Shown here piece after piece: positions 39,263-50,997 of a DNA stretch of 64,000 nucleotides. Position 1 is the stretch's first letter, and each line of letters opens with the position of its first letter. This DNA is from Alcaligenaceae bacterium. Its GTDB lineage: Bacteria; Pseudomonadota; Gammaproteobacteria; Burkholderiales; Burkholderiaceae_B. The position numbers and the translations under genes were made by a program. The stretch covers positions 1 through 64,000 of the forward strand of contig JACCET010000009.1 of NCBI GenBank assembly GCA_013416405.1, in the 5' to 3' direction. A model generated the notes under the pieces. That model was not told the DNA's origin and did not search any database. It was given only the letters and a program-made list of their open reading frames with translations.

Positions 39263-39898
39263 CTAAGGCTTTAAACGGCGTGCCACCAGGAATGTTTCAG
39301 ACGATTTATCACGAGACGCCTTGGGTTTTCGTTCAACTACGCGCAGGAAATGACGCTTGAATGATTCGACGATTTGTGAAAAGCCGCTGCCATGAAACGC
39401 CTTGACGATTAATGCCCCCTCGGGTTTGAGGTGCTGGCATGAAAAATCTAACGCTAAATCGCACACATGCTGAATTCTAGCTGAATCAGCAGAACTCACA
39501 CCTGATAAGTTGGGGGCCATGTCGGAAATAACAAGATCGACCTGCGCATCACCCAGCAAATTTTTCAACTGCTCCAGTACGGCATCTTCACGAAAGTCGC
39601 CCCGAATGAACTCCACACCTGCAATAGGTTCCATGGGCAGCATATCTAGTGCAATGATGCGGCCTTGCACCACACCGCCCGCGCCGGCCAGGCGCTCGCG
39701 GGCCACTTGCGACCAACTGCCAGGCGCCGACCCCAGATCAACCACGATGTCGTTCGGCCGCAACAGTTTTTCAGCATCGAGAATTTCTGTTAATTTGAAC
39801 GCTGCCCGGGCTCTGTACCCTTTTTGTTGCGCCATTTTGACGTATGGGTCATTAATATGCTGCATGACCCATTCTTTTGAGAATTTTTTTTTGGCCAT
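39263..39898 (-). CDS. rlmE: 23S rRNA (uridine-2'-O)-methyltransferase RlmE
   Basis: Methylates U2552 of 23S rRNA during late assembly of the 50S subunit. 211 residues. The catalytic Lys-Asp-Lys-Glu tetrad regions are visible: [11 protein letters not shown], the SAM loop [14 protein letters not shown] near 55, [10 protein letters not shown] near 118 and [11 protein letters not shown] near 160. Its start codon is only 17 bases from the divergent yhbY start. It is followed by ftsH after 107 bases, as in many proteobacteria. Confidence 0.96.
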   Translation of the reverse strand: MAKKKFSKEWVMQHINDPYVKMAQQKGYRARAAFKLTEILDAEKLLRPNDIVVDLGSAPGSWSQVARERLAGAGGVVQGRIIALDMLPMEPIAGVEFIRGDFREDAVLEQLKNLLGDAQVDLVISDMAPNLSGVSSADSARIQHVCDLALDFSCQHLKPEGALIVKAFHGSGFSQIVESFKRHFLRVVERKPKASRDKSSETFLVARRLKP

Positions 39899-39915
39899 TC
39901 CCGTACAATCTCTCT

Positions 39916-40482
39916 ATGCCCAAACTAGAAATAACTTCCCAAGAGCGTAGCGCACTGCGCGCTGCCGCCCACCCTTTGCGTCCGGTCGTCCTGATCGGTG
40001 ACCGGGGCCTGTCGGATTCTGTACTGAAAGAAATCGACCTTAACCTGAACGCACATCAATTGATCAAGGTTCGTATTGCCGGCGAAGAGCGCGACGCGCG
40101 CAATGCCATGCTGGAAACCATATGCGAATCGCTATCGTGCGCACCGGTTCACCACCTGGGTAAAACGCTGATCATTTATCGGCCAGATGTTGCCGCCCAA
40201 AAAGCCCAGGCTGAAGCCGAAAATGCAACCCGTGCGATACGTAAGCCTTCGGAACCTCATACCCCGAAAAAGCTGGCAGCCGAAGGTGTAACACGCACTC
40301 GTCGCAGTGAAAAAGCCAAACGGGTAACGCAAAAAGCCGAAAACACCGAAACAGCGGCTCCGCGAGCCCGCCGATCAAGCGCCGCAGCCGAACGCCCTGC
40401 TCATGGCATACCGCGTCGCGCCGGCAGTGCAATGTCGTTACGTGCCGGTCGCCGTACTAGCACCCGTTCAGGTAGCCGCTGA
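39916..40482 (+). CDS. yhbY: CRM-domain RNA-binding protein YhbY with a long basic tail
   Basis: Residues 1-97 are the ribosome-assembly CRM domain (LRPVVLIGDRGLSDSVLKEIDLNLNAHQLIKVRI, then LVIYRP-type end LIIYRP), the full length of E. coli YhbY. Here 90 further residues follow, rich in Arg, Lys, Ala and Ser (TRTRRSEKAKR, APRARRSSAAAERP, AGRRTSTRSGSR), probably disordered and RNA-binding. The start is ATG 39916 (MPKLEITS). An upstream in-frame start at 39877 would overlap rlmE. Its terminator is at 40529-40563. Confidence 0.92.
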   Translation: MPKLEITSQERSALRAAAHPLRPVVLIGDRGLSDSVLKEIDLNLNAHQLIKVRIAGEERDARNAMLETICESLSCAPVHHLGKTLIIYRPDVAAQKAQAEAENATRAIRKPSEPHTPKKLAAEGVTRTRRSEKAKRVTQKAENTETAAPRARRSSAAAERPAHGIPRRAGSAMSLRAGRRTSTRSGSR

Positions 40483-40528
40483 TACCGAAAGCCGCGCACC
40501 TGTCGGTACGCGACCAGCATTTTAAATT

Positions 40529-40563
40529 ATAAAGCCCATCGCATGTTTGCGTATGGGCTTTAT
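40529..40563. terminator. Bidirectional terminator between yhbY and greA
   Basis: The stem ATAAAGCCCAT (40529-40539) / ATGGGCTTTAT (40553-40563) is extended inside by CGCA/TGCG around the loop TGTT. T-rich DNA follows on the plus strand (TTATTATTTA) and on the minus strand (TTATAATTTAAAA). It can end both convergent genes. Confidence 0.85.
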
Positions 40564-40624
40564 TATTTACATAAGCTTTCAAATGCCTGTTTGTGTGCAC
40601 GCCAGTGCTGAAGCAAGCCGTGCC

Positions 40625-41101
40625 TTACAGATAGCTGACGCTCAGCACTTCGTATTCACGGATGCCCGCCGGTGCCTTGACCTCGACCACGTCACCTTGG
40701 CCACGACCAATCAGGGCGCGGGCAACCGGGCTGGACACGGAAATCTGATTGGAGCGGATATCGGCTTCGACATCGCCCACAATCTGGTATTTAACGCGTT
40801 CGCCTGACTCCAGGTCTTCGATTTCAACGGTAGCGCCAAATACGGCCTTGCCTTCGACATCAAGCTTGGATGGGTCGATGATTTGCGCGTTGGACAGCGT
40901 GCCGTCGAGTTCCTGGATGCGGCCCTCGACAAAGGCCTGACGTTCGCGAGCGGCGTCATATTCGGCATTTTCGGATAAATCGCCCTGGGCACGCGCCTCG
41001 GCGATGGCATTAATGACTTCGGGACGTTCAATTGTTTTCAGACGATGTAATTCTGCTTGCAAGCGCTCAGCGCCGCGTGCTGTCAACGGGATCGCAGACA
41101 T
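40625..41101 (-). CDS. greA: Transcription elongation factor GreA
   Basis: Rescues backtracked RNA polymerase by stimulating cleavage of the nascent RNA 3' end. 158 residues: an N-terminal coiled coil with the acidic tip [12 protein letters not shown] (residues about 41-52) and a C-terminal FKBP-like domain ([25 protein letters not shown]). AGGA stands eight bases before the ATG. The leader carries a terminator-like hairpin (see 41118-41150). Confidence 0.97.
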   Translation of the reverse strand: MSAIPLTARGAERLQAELHRLKTIERPEVINAIAEARAQGDLSENAEYDAARERQAFVEGRIQELDGTLSNAQIIDPSKLDVEGKAVFGATVEIEDLESGERVKYQIVGDVEADIRSNQISVSSPVARALIGRGQGDVVEVKAPAGIREYEVLSVSYL

Positions 41102-41117
41102 AGGTATTCCTGAGTAA

Positions 41118-41150
41118 AAAGTAAAAAGACGCTCCCCACAAAGGAGCGCC
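41118..41150 (-). terminator. Terminator-like hairpin in the greA leader
   Basis: On the minus strand the stem GGCGCTCC / GGAGCGTC (41150-41143 / 41135-41128, one mismatch near the base) with loop TTTGTGG is followed by TTTTTACTTTTTA. It ends only about 17 bases before the greA start, after the uracil-permease terminator at 41252-41285. It therefore lies inside the greA leader, where it could attenuate greA. Confidence 0.6.
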
Positions 41151-41197
41151 TAATAAAAAACTGTTGCCTGGGCCGGAGATTACCGCCCGGGAATATG

Positions 41198-41252
41198 AAG
41201 CCCAGCCATTATTGATTTCTTATAGCTGTAAAACAACAACAGGGCTGGGCTT
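41198..41252. repeat. Long-loop inverted repeat upstream of greA
   Basis: AAGCCCAGCC (41198-41207) and GGCTGGGCTT (41243-41252) are perfect 10-bp inverted repeats separated by 35 bases. A third imperfect hairpin, CCTGGGCCGG/CCGCCCGGG, lies at 41167-41191. The whole 41118-41285 stretch is a series of stem-loops. Confidence 0.55.
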
Positions 41253-41285
41253 AAAACAAAACCCCGGCCTAAACACAAACCGGGG
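41252..41285 (-). terminator. Terminator of the uracil-type permease gene
   Basis: The minus-strand stem CCCCGG (41285-41280) / CCGGGG (41267-41262) is followed by TTTTGTTTTAA. It lies about 50 bases past the permease stop. Confidence 0.65.
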
Positions 41286-41336
41286 ATGTGTAGCTATTGT
41301 CGGCAAACTTCAGGGAAATTGCAAGCCCAACCTGCT

Positions 41337-42671
41337 TTACGCTTTTTTCACGCCATTTGAGGGAAAACCAATTCGTAACAAGGCGTACAAAATGATGGCT
41401 CCAAAGGTGGCGGTACCAATACCGTCGAGCCTGAACGCACCGAACTGCATGGAAAAATTACCCGCACCCAGCACCAGCGTGACGGCCGCCACGATCAGAT
41501 TGCGGTTGTCGCTGAAGTCAACCTGGTTCACTACCCAGATACGGGCGCCAGCCACTGCTATCAAGCCAAACACCACCACAGACATACCGCCCAGCACCGG
41601 GCCGGGGATGGTTTGTATCAGGGCACCGAACTTGGGTGAAAAGCCCAACACGATGGCAAAGCATGCCGCCACAACAAACACCAACGTTGAGTAAATGCGG
41701 GTAACCGTCATGACACCAATGTTCTCGGCGTATGTGGTGACGCCGGTACCACCCACCGCGCCCGACACCATGGTGGCCACGCCATCGCCCACAAAGGCAC
41801 GTCCCAGGTAGCGATCCAGGTCCTGGCCCGTCATGGCGCTGACTGCCTTGATGTGACCCAGGTTTTCAGCCACCAGGATGATGGCCACGGGAACGATCAC
41901 ACTCATGGCATGCGCCTGGAATACCGGCGCGGCAAACTGCGGCAGGCCCAGCCAGGCGGCATTGGCCACGCCGCTGAAGTCTATGGGTTTGCCCAGGCCC
42001 ATGCCATTGGCCAGCACGGCGTAAACCACGCAGGCCAGCAACAGGCCTATCAAAATCAGCAGACGCTGGACTGTGCCCCGGGTATAGACCGCCACACCCC
42101 CTACGCACAACACCGTCATCAGCGCCATTAATGCATCGAAGGTGGATCCACCCATCGCGCCTTTGGCGGCGATAGGGGCCAGATTCAGACCGATAACCGC
42201 GACGATTGCGCCCGTGACAACCGGAGGCATCCAGTTATTGATCCATTGCGCCGCGCCGCCCGATCGGGCATTCATCCACCAGACCAGCAGGCCTATCAGG
42301 GTATAGACGAAACCGCAGGCAATGATGGCACCCAGCGCCACACCAATATTGGCGTTCGGGCCCGCGCCGGCATAGCCTGTAACCGCGATCACACCACCAA
42401 TAAAGGCAAAGCTGGAGCCAAGATAGCTAGGCACTCTGCCGCGTACGAAAAAGAAAAATATCAGTGTACCCACGCCGGACATCAAGATGGCGACGTTGGC
42501 ATCAAAACCCATCAGCAAGGGGGCCAGTATCGTTGATCCGAACATGGCCACGACGTGCTGTGCGCCCATGGCGATGTTTTGCGGCCAGGACATGCATTCG
42601 TCAGGCTGTACAACAACGCCATCGGCTCCGGCCCGCACCTTACGCCAGCGGGGAAAATAAGAATTGGACAT
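41337..42671 (-). CDS. uraA: NCS2-family nucleobase permease, uracil type
   Basis: A proton symporter for a pyrimidine or purine base, 444 residues with about 14 membrane segments. It has the UraA/RutG-type start MSWPQNIAMGAQHVVAMFGSTILAP and the NCS2 binding motif VAENLGHIKAVSAMTGQDLD near 275, with its essential Glu. Uracil is the best guess by similarity to UraA/RutG. AAGGCG precedes the ATG. It is divergent from the histidine-phosphatase gene, with a palindrome in the gap. Confidence 0.85.
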   Translation of the reverse strand: MSNSYFPRWRKVRAGADGVVVQPDECMSWPQNIAMGAQHVVAMFGSTILAPLLMGFDANVAILMSGVGTLIFFFFVRGRVPSYLGSSFAFIGGVIAVTGYAGAGPNANIGVALGAIIACGFVYTLIGLLVWWMNARSGGAAQWINNWMPPVVTGAIVAVIGLNLAPIAAKGAMGGSTFDALMALMTVLCVGGVAVYTRGTVQRLLILIGLLLACVVYAVLANGMGLGKPIDFSGVANAAWLGLPQFAAPVFQAHAMSVIVPVAIILVAENLGHIKAVSAMTGQDLDRYLGRAFVGDGVATMVSGAVGGTGVTTYAENIGVMTVTRIYSTLVFVVAACFAIVLGFSPKFGALIQTIPGPVLGGMSVVVFGLIAVAGARIWVVNQVDFSDNRNLIVAAVTLVLGAGNFSMQFGAFRLDGIGTATFGAIILYALLRIGFPSNGVKKA

Positions 42672-42719
42672 GAAAAATTTCGCCTTTTTATTAAAATGAG
42701 GGCACTACGCAGGCGAAAG

Positions 42720-42736
42720 TGTACGGTTACCGTGCA
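42720..42736. promoter_or_regulatory. Palindrome between the uracil permease and phosphatase genes
   Basis: The 17-bp element TGTACGGTTACCGTGCA contains a perfect ACGGT-T-ACCGT inverted repeat flanked by near-symmetric TGT/GCA. It lies about 48 bases before the permease start in a divergent gap and could be an operator. Confidence 0.35.
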
Positions 42737-42810
42737 TTGAACCGCAACATAATTCATATACTTTAAGTTTTCAGCTCTCTTTGATGGCCTACGGCCAAGG
42801 CCCACTTCAT

Positions 42811-43446
42811 ATGCACACCACTCAATTCTGGCTGATACGGCACGGCGAAACTCAATGGAATGCCGAAAGGCGCCTGCAGGGGCACCTGGACATCCCATTG
42901 AATGACACCGGCATCGAACAGGCGCAACGGCTGGGGCAATACCTGCGCTCGCCCCGGTTTGATACACGCATAGACACCGTTGTCAGCAGCGACCTTGGCC
43001 GAGCCTACGATACGGCAGTAACCGCTACCGGGCACTTCAATCTGCATATCGAACGCAATCCTCAATTGCGCGAACGCTGCTACGGCATCTACGAAGGTCA
43101 AGACTGGAGCAGCCTGAAAGACCTGCGCACACTGGATTTGCGCAACCCCGAGCAAGTCATAGCCCAAGGCGAAACCCTGCCCGTATTCGCCCAGCGTATC
43201 GCCCATGCCTTTGAGGAGTTGGCGATACGCTATCGCGGTCGCAATATCATGGTCTTTTCGCACGGAGGTGTCATAGACATTGCCTGGCGCAAGGCCAACG
43301 GAATCGCACTGGATGCCGCACGCCACGCCCCCATATTGAACGTCAGTATCAATCACTTCACCATAGCCGAAGATGGGCACTGGGGCGCGCTGACCTGGGG
43401 CCAGACGGCACATCTTGAACAAGTCGCACTGGACGACGTGCTTTAA
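42811..43446 (+). CDS. Histidine phosphatase family protein (phosphoglycerate-mutase-like)
   Basis: 211 residues with the catalytic RHG motif LIRHGETQWNAERRLQGHLD at the start, VVSSDLGRAYDTA near 58, ERCYGIYEGQDW near 83 and the second histidine FSHGGVIDIAWR near 152. The family includes cofactor-dependent phosphoglycerate mutase, alpha-ribazole phosphatase and broad phosphatases. The length and short insert loops favour a phosphatase over a true glycolytic mutase. The start ATG 42811 is preferred, with AAGG ten bases upstream; ATG 42784 is in frame but has no site. Confidence 0.82.
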   Translation: MHTTQFWLIRHGETQWNAERRLQGHLDIPLNDTGIEQAQRLGQYLRSPRFDTRIDTVVSSDLGRAYDTAVTATGHFNLHIERNPQLRERCYGIYEGQDWSSLKDLRTLDLRNPEQVIAQGETLPVFAQRIAHAFEELAIRYRGRNIMVFSHGGVIDIAWRKANGIALDAARHAPILNVSINHFTIAEDGHWGALTWGQTAHLEQVALDDVL

Positions 43447-43457
43447 ACCCTGTAAAC

Positions 43458-43497
43458 CGCCTACGCCCTGCTACCCGACATACGGGCGTGGCAGGCG
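43458..43497. repeat. Hairpin between convergent genes
   Basis: CGCCTACGCCC (43458-43468) pairs with GGGCGT plus AGGCG (43484-43489, 43493-43497), with a 3-base bulge and a 15-base loop. It lies between the convergent phosphatase and SDR genes and has no T run, so it may only stabilise or weakly end transcripts. Confidence 0.4.
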
Positions 43498-43500
43498 CCT

Positions 43501-44262
43501 TCAGGACTGCCTGGGCTTGCGCTCGCGACGCACCGCGAAATAGTCGTACAAACGATCGGGGACCAGACGCAACAACCTGGCCACCCAACCCATCTGCCAC
43601 GGAATCACGGTGTACGACACGCCCCGGTCTATGGCCCGGGTCGCCGCGGCGGCAAATTGGTCGACCGGCATCAGAAAAGGCATTTTGTAAGGATTTTGCC
43701 TTGTCATGGGGGTTTTGATGAAGCCCGGCACTACGGTCACCACTTTGACGCCTGTCTGACTTAACTCCACCCGCAGGCTTTCACAATAAGCACGCACGGC
43801 CGCCTTGGACGCGCTATAGGCGCCCGCGCCAGGCAGGCCGCGCACAGCCGCTACGCTGGCCACGCCAACCAGGCGTCCCTGGCCGCGCTGCTTCATGGCG
43901 GCAACAAAGGGCTCGAACGTAGCGACCGTGGCATTCAAATTGGTGGCGATAATGGCTTCGAAAACACGATAGTCCTCGAGTTCTTCGGTCAGTGTACCCA
44001 CACTGATTCCCGCGCTGGCAATCACCACATCCACCGGCCCGCCCGCCAGGAAATCAGCGGCGGCGGCATGCAAGGCGGCACGGTCGCGCACATCGACCAC
44101 ATAAACGAGATGGCCGGTACCCGGCAAACTGTCGACTACCGCTTGCAAGGCTTGCGAGCGCCGGCCCAGCAAGCCCAATTGCGCGCCCCGCTGCGCATAA
44201 GCAAGGGCCAGCGCGGCTCCTATGCCGCTACTGGCCCCTGTAATGAAAACGCGCGATGTCAA
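43501..44262 (-). CDS. Short-chain dehydrogenase/reductase, TTG start
   Basis: 253 residues of a Rossmann-fold NAD(P)-dependent oxidoreductase: VFITGASSGIGAALA at the start (cofactor loop), VVIASAGIS near 85, the catalytic tetrad GVASVAAVRG...AYSASKAA (Tyr-x-x-x-Lys near 150) and a C-terminal membrane-facing basic tail. The start is TTG 44262, because AAGG (44274-44271) lies eight bases before it. Longer frames into carB give cysteine-rich nonsense. The TTG is only ten bases after the carB stop, so the gene is probably translated from the carAB message. The substrate is unknown. Confidence 0.8.
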   Translation of the reverse strand: MTSRVFITGASSGIGAALALAYAQRGAQLGLLGRRSQALQAVVDSLPGTGHLVYVVDVRDRAALHAAAADFLAGGPVDVVIASAGISVGTLTEELEDYRVFEAIIATNLNATVATFEPFVAAMKQRGQGRLVGVASVAAVRGLPGAGAYSASKAAVRAYCESLRVELSQTGVKVVTVVPGFIKTPMTRQNPYKMPFLMPVDQFAAAATRAIDRGVSYTVIPWQMGWVARLLRLVPDRLYDYFAVRRERKPRQS

Positions 44263-44272
44263 CGCGCCAGCC

Positions 44273-47515
<3,243 letters not shown>

Positions 47516-47524
47516 ATTGCTGAT

Positions 47525-48679
47525 TTATTTTTTTCCAGCCATGAGGCTGATGAATTTGTCGAAAAGCACCACGATGTCGTGTGGGCCGGGGCTGGCTTCG
47601 GGGTGACCCTGGAAGCAGAAGGCGGGTGCATCGGTAAGCTCGAAGCCCTGCAAGGTACCGTCGAATAAAGATACGTGCGTCATGCGGGCATTGGCCGGCA
47701 GGCTGTCTTTATCGACATTGAAGCCATGGTTCTGGCTGGTGATGAATACACGGCCGGTATCAAGGTCTTGCACCGGATGGTTGGCGCCATGATGCCCTGA
47801 TTTCATTTTGACGGTTTTGGCGCCCAGGCCCAGACCCATGATCTGCTGGCCCAGGCAAATGCCGAACAGCGGAATTTTGTGCTCGAGCGCCGCCTTGCAG
47901 GTGTCTATGGCATAGTCGCAGGGCTCGGGGTCGCCAGGGCCGTTAGACAGAAAAATGCCATCCGGCTTCAGGTCAAGGACATCTTGAACGGGCGTTTGGG
48001 CCGGCACCATGGTAATGCGGCAGCCGCGATCGGCCAGCAGGCGCAGGATGTTGGTCTTGATGCCATAGTCGTAAGCCACGACGTGATAGCTTGCCTGTTC
48101 AGGCTGGCTGAAGCCCTGGCCCAATTGCCAGGTGCCTTCACGCCAGTCTTCGTTGGCCTTGATGGAGACGGTCTTGGCCAGGTCTTGCCCCGACATGCCG
48201 GGAAAGCCCTGGGCCAGTTGCACGGCGCGGTCGGCGTCATCGCCCACCAGTATGCAGGCGCCCTGGGCACCACCATCGCGCAATATGCGCGTAAGCTTAC
48301 GGGTATCTACACCCGAGATGGCGACAACGCCCTGTGCCTTCAGGTAGTCAGGCAGGGACTGCGTGGCGCGAAAGCTGGACACGCGCAAGGCACAGTCACG
48401 CACGACCAGTCCGGCGGCATGCACGCGTGTGGATTCGACGTCTTCGTCGTTGACACCGGTATTACCGATGTGCGGATACGTTAAAGTAACGATCTGACCG
48501 CTGTAACTTGGATCGGTCAAAATTTCTTGGTAGCCCGTCATGGCCGTATTGAATACGATTTCGGCCACGCAATAACCATCGGCGCCAATAGAGACACCCT
48601 TGAAGATGGTACCGTCTGCCAAGGCAAGAATTGCTGAAGGAGCCTGGTTTGGCTCTTTGGAAAAGAGTGACGGCAGCAC
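47525..48679 (-). CDS. carA: Carbamoyl-phosphate synthase small subunit (glutaminase)
   Basis: A glutamine amidotransferase that supplies ammonia to CarB. 384 residues. An N-terminal CarA domain ([15 protein letters not shown]) is followed by a class I glutaminase with [28 protein letters not shown] (nucleophile Cys near 272) and the His-Glu pair in [13 protein letters not shown] near 356. The usual CLGHQ reads CLGQQ here, a small departure outside the catalytic triad. It is divergent from tal across 124 AT-rich bases. Confidence 0.97.
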   Translation of the reverse strand: MLPSLFSKEPNQAPSAILALADGTIFKGVSIGADGYCVAEIVFNTAMTGYQEILTDPSYSGQIVTLTYPHIGNTGVNDEDVESTRVHAAGLVVRDCALRVSSFRATQSLPDYLKAQGVVAISGVDTRKLTRILRDGGAQGACILVGDDADRAVQLAQGFPGMSGQDLAKTVSIKANEDWREGTWQLGQGFSQPEQASYHVVAYDYGIKTNILRLLADRGCRITMVPAQTPVQDVLDLKPDGIFLSNGPGDPEPCDYAIDTCKAALEHKIPLFGICLGQQIMGLGLGAKTVKMKSGHHGANHPVQDLDTGRVFITSQNHGFNVDKDSLPANARMTHVSLFDGTLQGFELTDAPAFCFQGHPEASPGPHDIVVLFDKFISLMAGKK

Positions 48680-48803
48680 TGTAAACCCCGGTTGTAAAGT
48701 CGATAATTAAACCTTCTAATTATACATTGAGAACCCCAAGGCCCAATTATTCCGAAATGGAACTAAGCGGGCCAGTACTAAATAATGATGGTGTAACCAA
48801 CTT

Positions 48804-49760
48804 ATGTCCAAGCAACTTGATTCACTTCGTCAATTTACTACTGTGGTGGCCGATACCGGTGACTTCGAGACCATGCGCAAGTATCGTCCCACCGACGCCA
48901 CCACCAACCCATCGCTGATTCTGAAGGCGGCACAACAAGAAGAAAATCGTCACTTGCTGGAAAAAGTCGTCAGCGACCACACCAACGCGTCAGCCAGCGA
49001 GCTGGTCGACCATCTGCTCGTTGCTTTCGGCCGTGAAATCCTGACTATCATCCCGGGGCGGGTATCCACTGAAGTCGATGCGCGCCTGTCCTTTGACACC
49101 CAGGCCAGCATCGAACGTGCCCGCCAGCTTATCGAGCTGTACCAGGCCAGCGGCATAGACCGCGAACGCGTGCTGATCAAGCTGGCTTCAACCTGGGAAG
49201 GCATACAGGCCGCCAAGGTGCTGCAAGCAGAAGGCATACGCTGCAACATGACGCTGCTGTTCTGCCTGCCGCAGGCGCTGGCTTGCGCCCAGGCTAAAGT
49301 GCAGCTGATATCCCCCTTTGTAGGTCGTATCTACGACTGGCACAAAAAGAGCGCTGGCACGCAATGGGACGAAGCCGCAAGCGCGGGCGCCACCGACCCG
49401 GGCGTGCAGTCGGTAAAGCGTATTTACGACTACTACAAAACCTACGACATCCCCACCGAAATCATGGGCGCAAGCTTTCGCAATATCGGGCAAATCCAGG
49501 CGCTGGCGGGTTGCGACCTGCTGACCATCAGTCCCGACCTGCTGAATCAGCTCTCGGAAAACACCGCCCACCTGGAGCGCCAGCTAACACCCGAAAGCGC
49601 CAAGCAACACGCCCCAGCCTGGCAGGCCAGTAACGAGGTTTCTTTCCGCACCGAGCTGAACCAGGATGCCATGGCCACTGAGAAGCTGGCTGAAGGCATA
49701 CGCGCATTTGTGGCAGACGGCATCAAGCTTGATGCCGTGATTGCGCAGGCTCGTGGATAG
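48804..49760 (+). CDS. tal: Transaldolase
   Basis: A pentose-phosphate-pathway enzyme that moves a dihydroxyacetone unit between sugar phosphates. 318 residues, the TalB class. [13 protein letters not shown] is near 31, the Schiff-base lysine in [15 protein letters not shown] near 130, and GRIYDWHKK near 178. AAACTT... no strong ribosome site is visible before the ATG. It is followed by the ycaQ-like gene after about 46 bases. Confidence 0.97.
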   Translation: MSKQLDSLRQFTTVVADTGDFETMRKYRPTDATTNPSLILKAAQQEENRHLLEKVVSDHTNASASELVDHLLVAFGREILTIIPGRVSTEVDARLSFDTQASIERARQLIELYQASGIDRERVLIKLASTWEGIQAAKVLQAEGIRCNMTLLFCLPQALACAQAKVQLISPFVGRIYDWHKKSAGTQWDEAASAGATDPGVQSVKRIYDYYKTYDIPTEIMGASFRNIGQIQALAGCDLLTISPDLLNQLSENTAHLERQLTPESAKQHAPAWQASNEVSFRTELNQDAMATEKLAEGIRAFVADGIKLDAVIAQARG

Positions 49761-49806
49761 AGCCCGGCCGCTGCTCATCAACGGTTCTACCCCAAGGCCA
49801 AAGTGC

Positions 49807-50946
49807 ATGTCTTCCATCAAGATCAGCCAGCTGCAAGCCCGCCGCATCTGGCTGCGCGCCCAAAGACTGGACACTTCCGCTCCCTTCGGGGACGGAGCCC
49901 AGGCCACGCCGGCGGCGATCGCGCATCTTGGTTATGTCCAGATCGACACCATCAATGTCATAGAACGCTGTCATCACCATATTCTGTGGACAAGAATTCC
50001 CGCATATGAACGCGATCATCTACGACAGGCACAAACCCAGGACAAAACAGTTTTCGAATACTGGACCCATGCCTTGTCGTACGTACCGACCGGCGACTTG
50101 AAGTTTTTCATCGGCGACATGAGGCAGCAGCGCAAGTCGCCTAAAAGCTGGTTCAACGCCGTGACAGAAAGCGATTTGCGCAAAGTCATTGCCCGCATAC
50201 GCGACCACGGGCCCTTGTCGATACGGGATATCAATGACGACAAGCTGGTGGAAAAGGACCATGCCTGGGCCAGCCGCAAACCATCGAAGCGAGCCCTGCA
50301 ACTAGCTTTTCATATCGGGAAACTGACCGTCAGCGAACGATCAGGCATGCTCAAGACCTACGAGCTCATGGACAGGCACTTTCAGTGGGAAAGCGCGCCA
50401 CGCAAGGCAACTGAAAAGCAGGTCATAGCTTATCTGCTGGACCGGGCGCTGCGGTCGCAGGGGCTGGTCAGCCTGGACTCCATTTGCCATTTGAGCCCCG
50501 GGCGTAAGCCCTTGGTTCGTCAGGCTATCGAAAACCGGGTACGACGCAAGTCGCTGGTTCCTGTCGCCATCGACGGCGCAGGCAATGTGGAGCACTGGTC
50601 CACCCCAGACACCCTGGCCAGTGCCCCGGCCCAGACAGAAGGTGTTTATATCCTTTCGCCGTTTGATCCGCTTATCATTCAGCGTAAACGGCTAAAACTA
50701 TTCTTTGATTACGAGCATCTGTTTGAAGCCTATGTGCCCAAGGAAAAGCGTATTTTTGGCTACCTGGGTCTGCCCGTACTTGTGGATGGCGAAATCGTGG
50801 CCGTGCTGGATCTTAAGGCGGACCGCAAGGATCGCCGCCTGGTGCTGCAAAAATGGAGCGCAGTAGGCAAACATAGCCAGGCAGTACACAAGCAGAAGAT
50901 AGAAGAAAAACTGCATTTATTCGAGCAATTTCAATTCGCCTCGTAA
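49807..50946 (+). CDS. ycaQ: YcaQ-type DNA glycosylase (HTH_42 superfamily)
   Basis: A winged-helix DNA glycosylase of the family that removes bulky and cross-linked bases, including nitrogen-mustard interstrand cross-links. 379 residues. The Gln-hydrophobic-Asp catalytic motif of the YcaQ branch is visible as VQIDTINVIERCHHHILWTR (Gln45-Ile-Asp47). Other features are EYWTHALSYVP near 92 and LSPFDPLIIQRKR near 286. The start is ATG 49807, with an AAGG about ten bases upstream. Just 51 bases later comes a radical-SAM gene with a LexA box, so the pair may form a DNA-repair locus. Confidence 0.88.
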   Translation: MSSIKISQLQARRIWLRAQRLDTSAPFGDGAQATPAAIAHLGYVQIDTINVIERCHHHILWTRIPAYERDHLRQAQTQDKTVFEYWTHALSYVPTGDLKFFIGDMRQQRKSPKSWFNAVTESDLRKVIARIRDHGPLSIRDINDDKLVEKDHAWASRKPSKRALQLAFHIGKLTVSERSGMLKTYELMDRHFQWESAPRKATEKQVIAYLLDRALRSQGLVSLDSICHLSPGRKPLVRQAIENRVRRKSLVPVAIDGAGNVEHWSTPDTLASAPAQTEGVYILSPFDPLIIQRKRLKLFFDYEHLFEAYVPKEKRIFGYLGLPVLVDGEIVAVLDLKADRKDRRLVLQKWSAVGKHSQAVHKQKIEEKLHLFEQFQFAS

Positions 50947-50960
50947 TTTGCCCCGATGTA

Positions 50961-50980
50961 TACTGTTTATTTATACAGCA
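50961..50980 (+). promoter_or_regulatory. LexA (SOS) box upstream of the radical-SAM gene
   Basis: TACTGTTTATTTATACAGCA matches the E. coli LexA consensus TACTGTATATATATACAGTA at 17 of 20 positions and keeps both CTGT and ACAG half-sites with an 8-base spacer. It lies 18 bases before the ATG of the radical-SAM gene, where bound LexA would block transcription. Confidence 0.85.
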
Positions 50981-50997
50981 TAAATCAGGCTTGCGCC

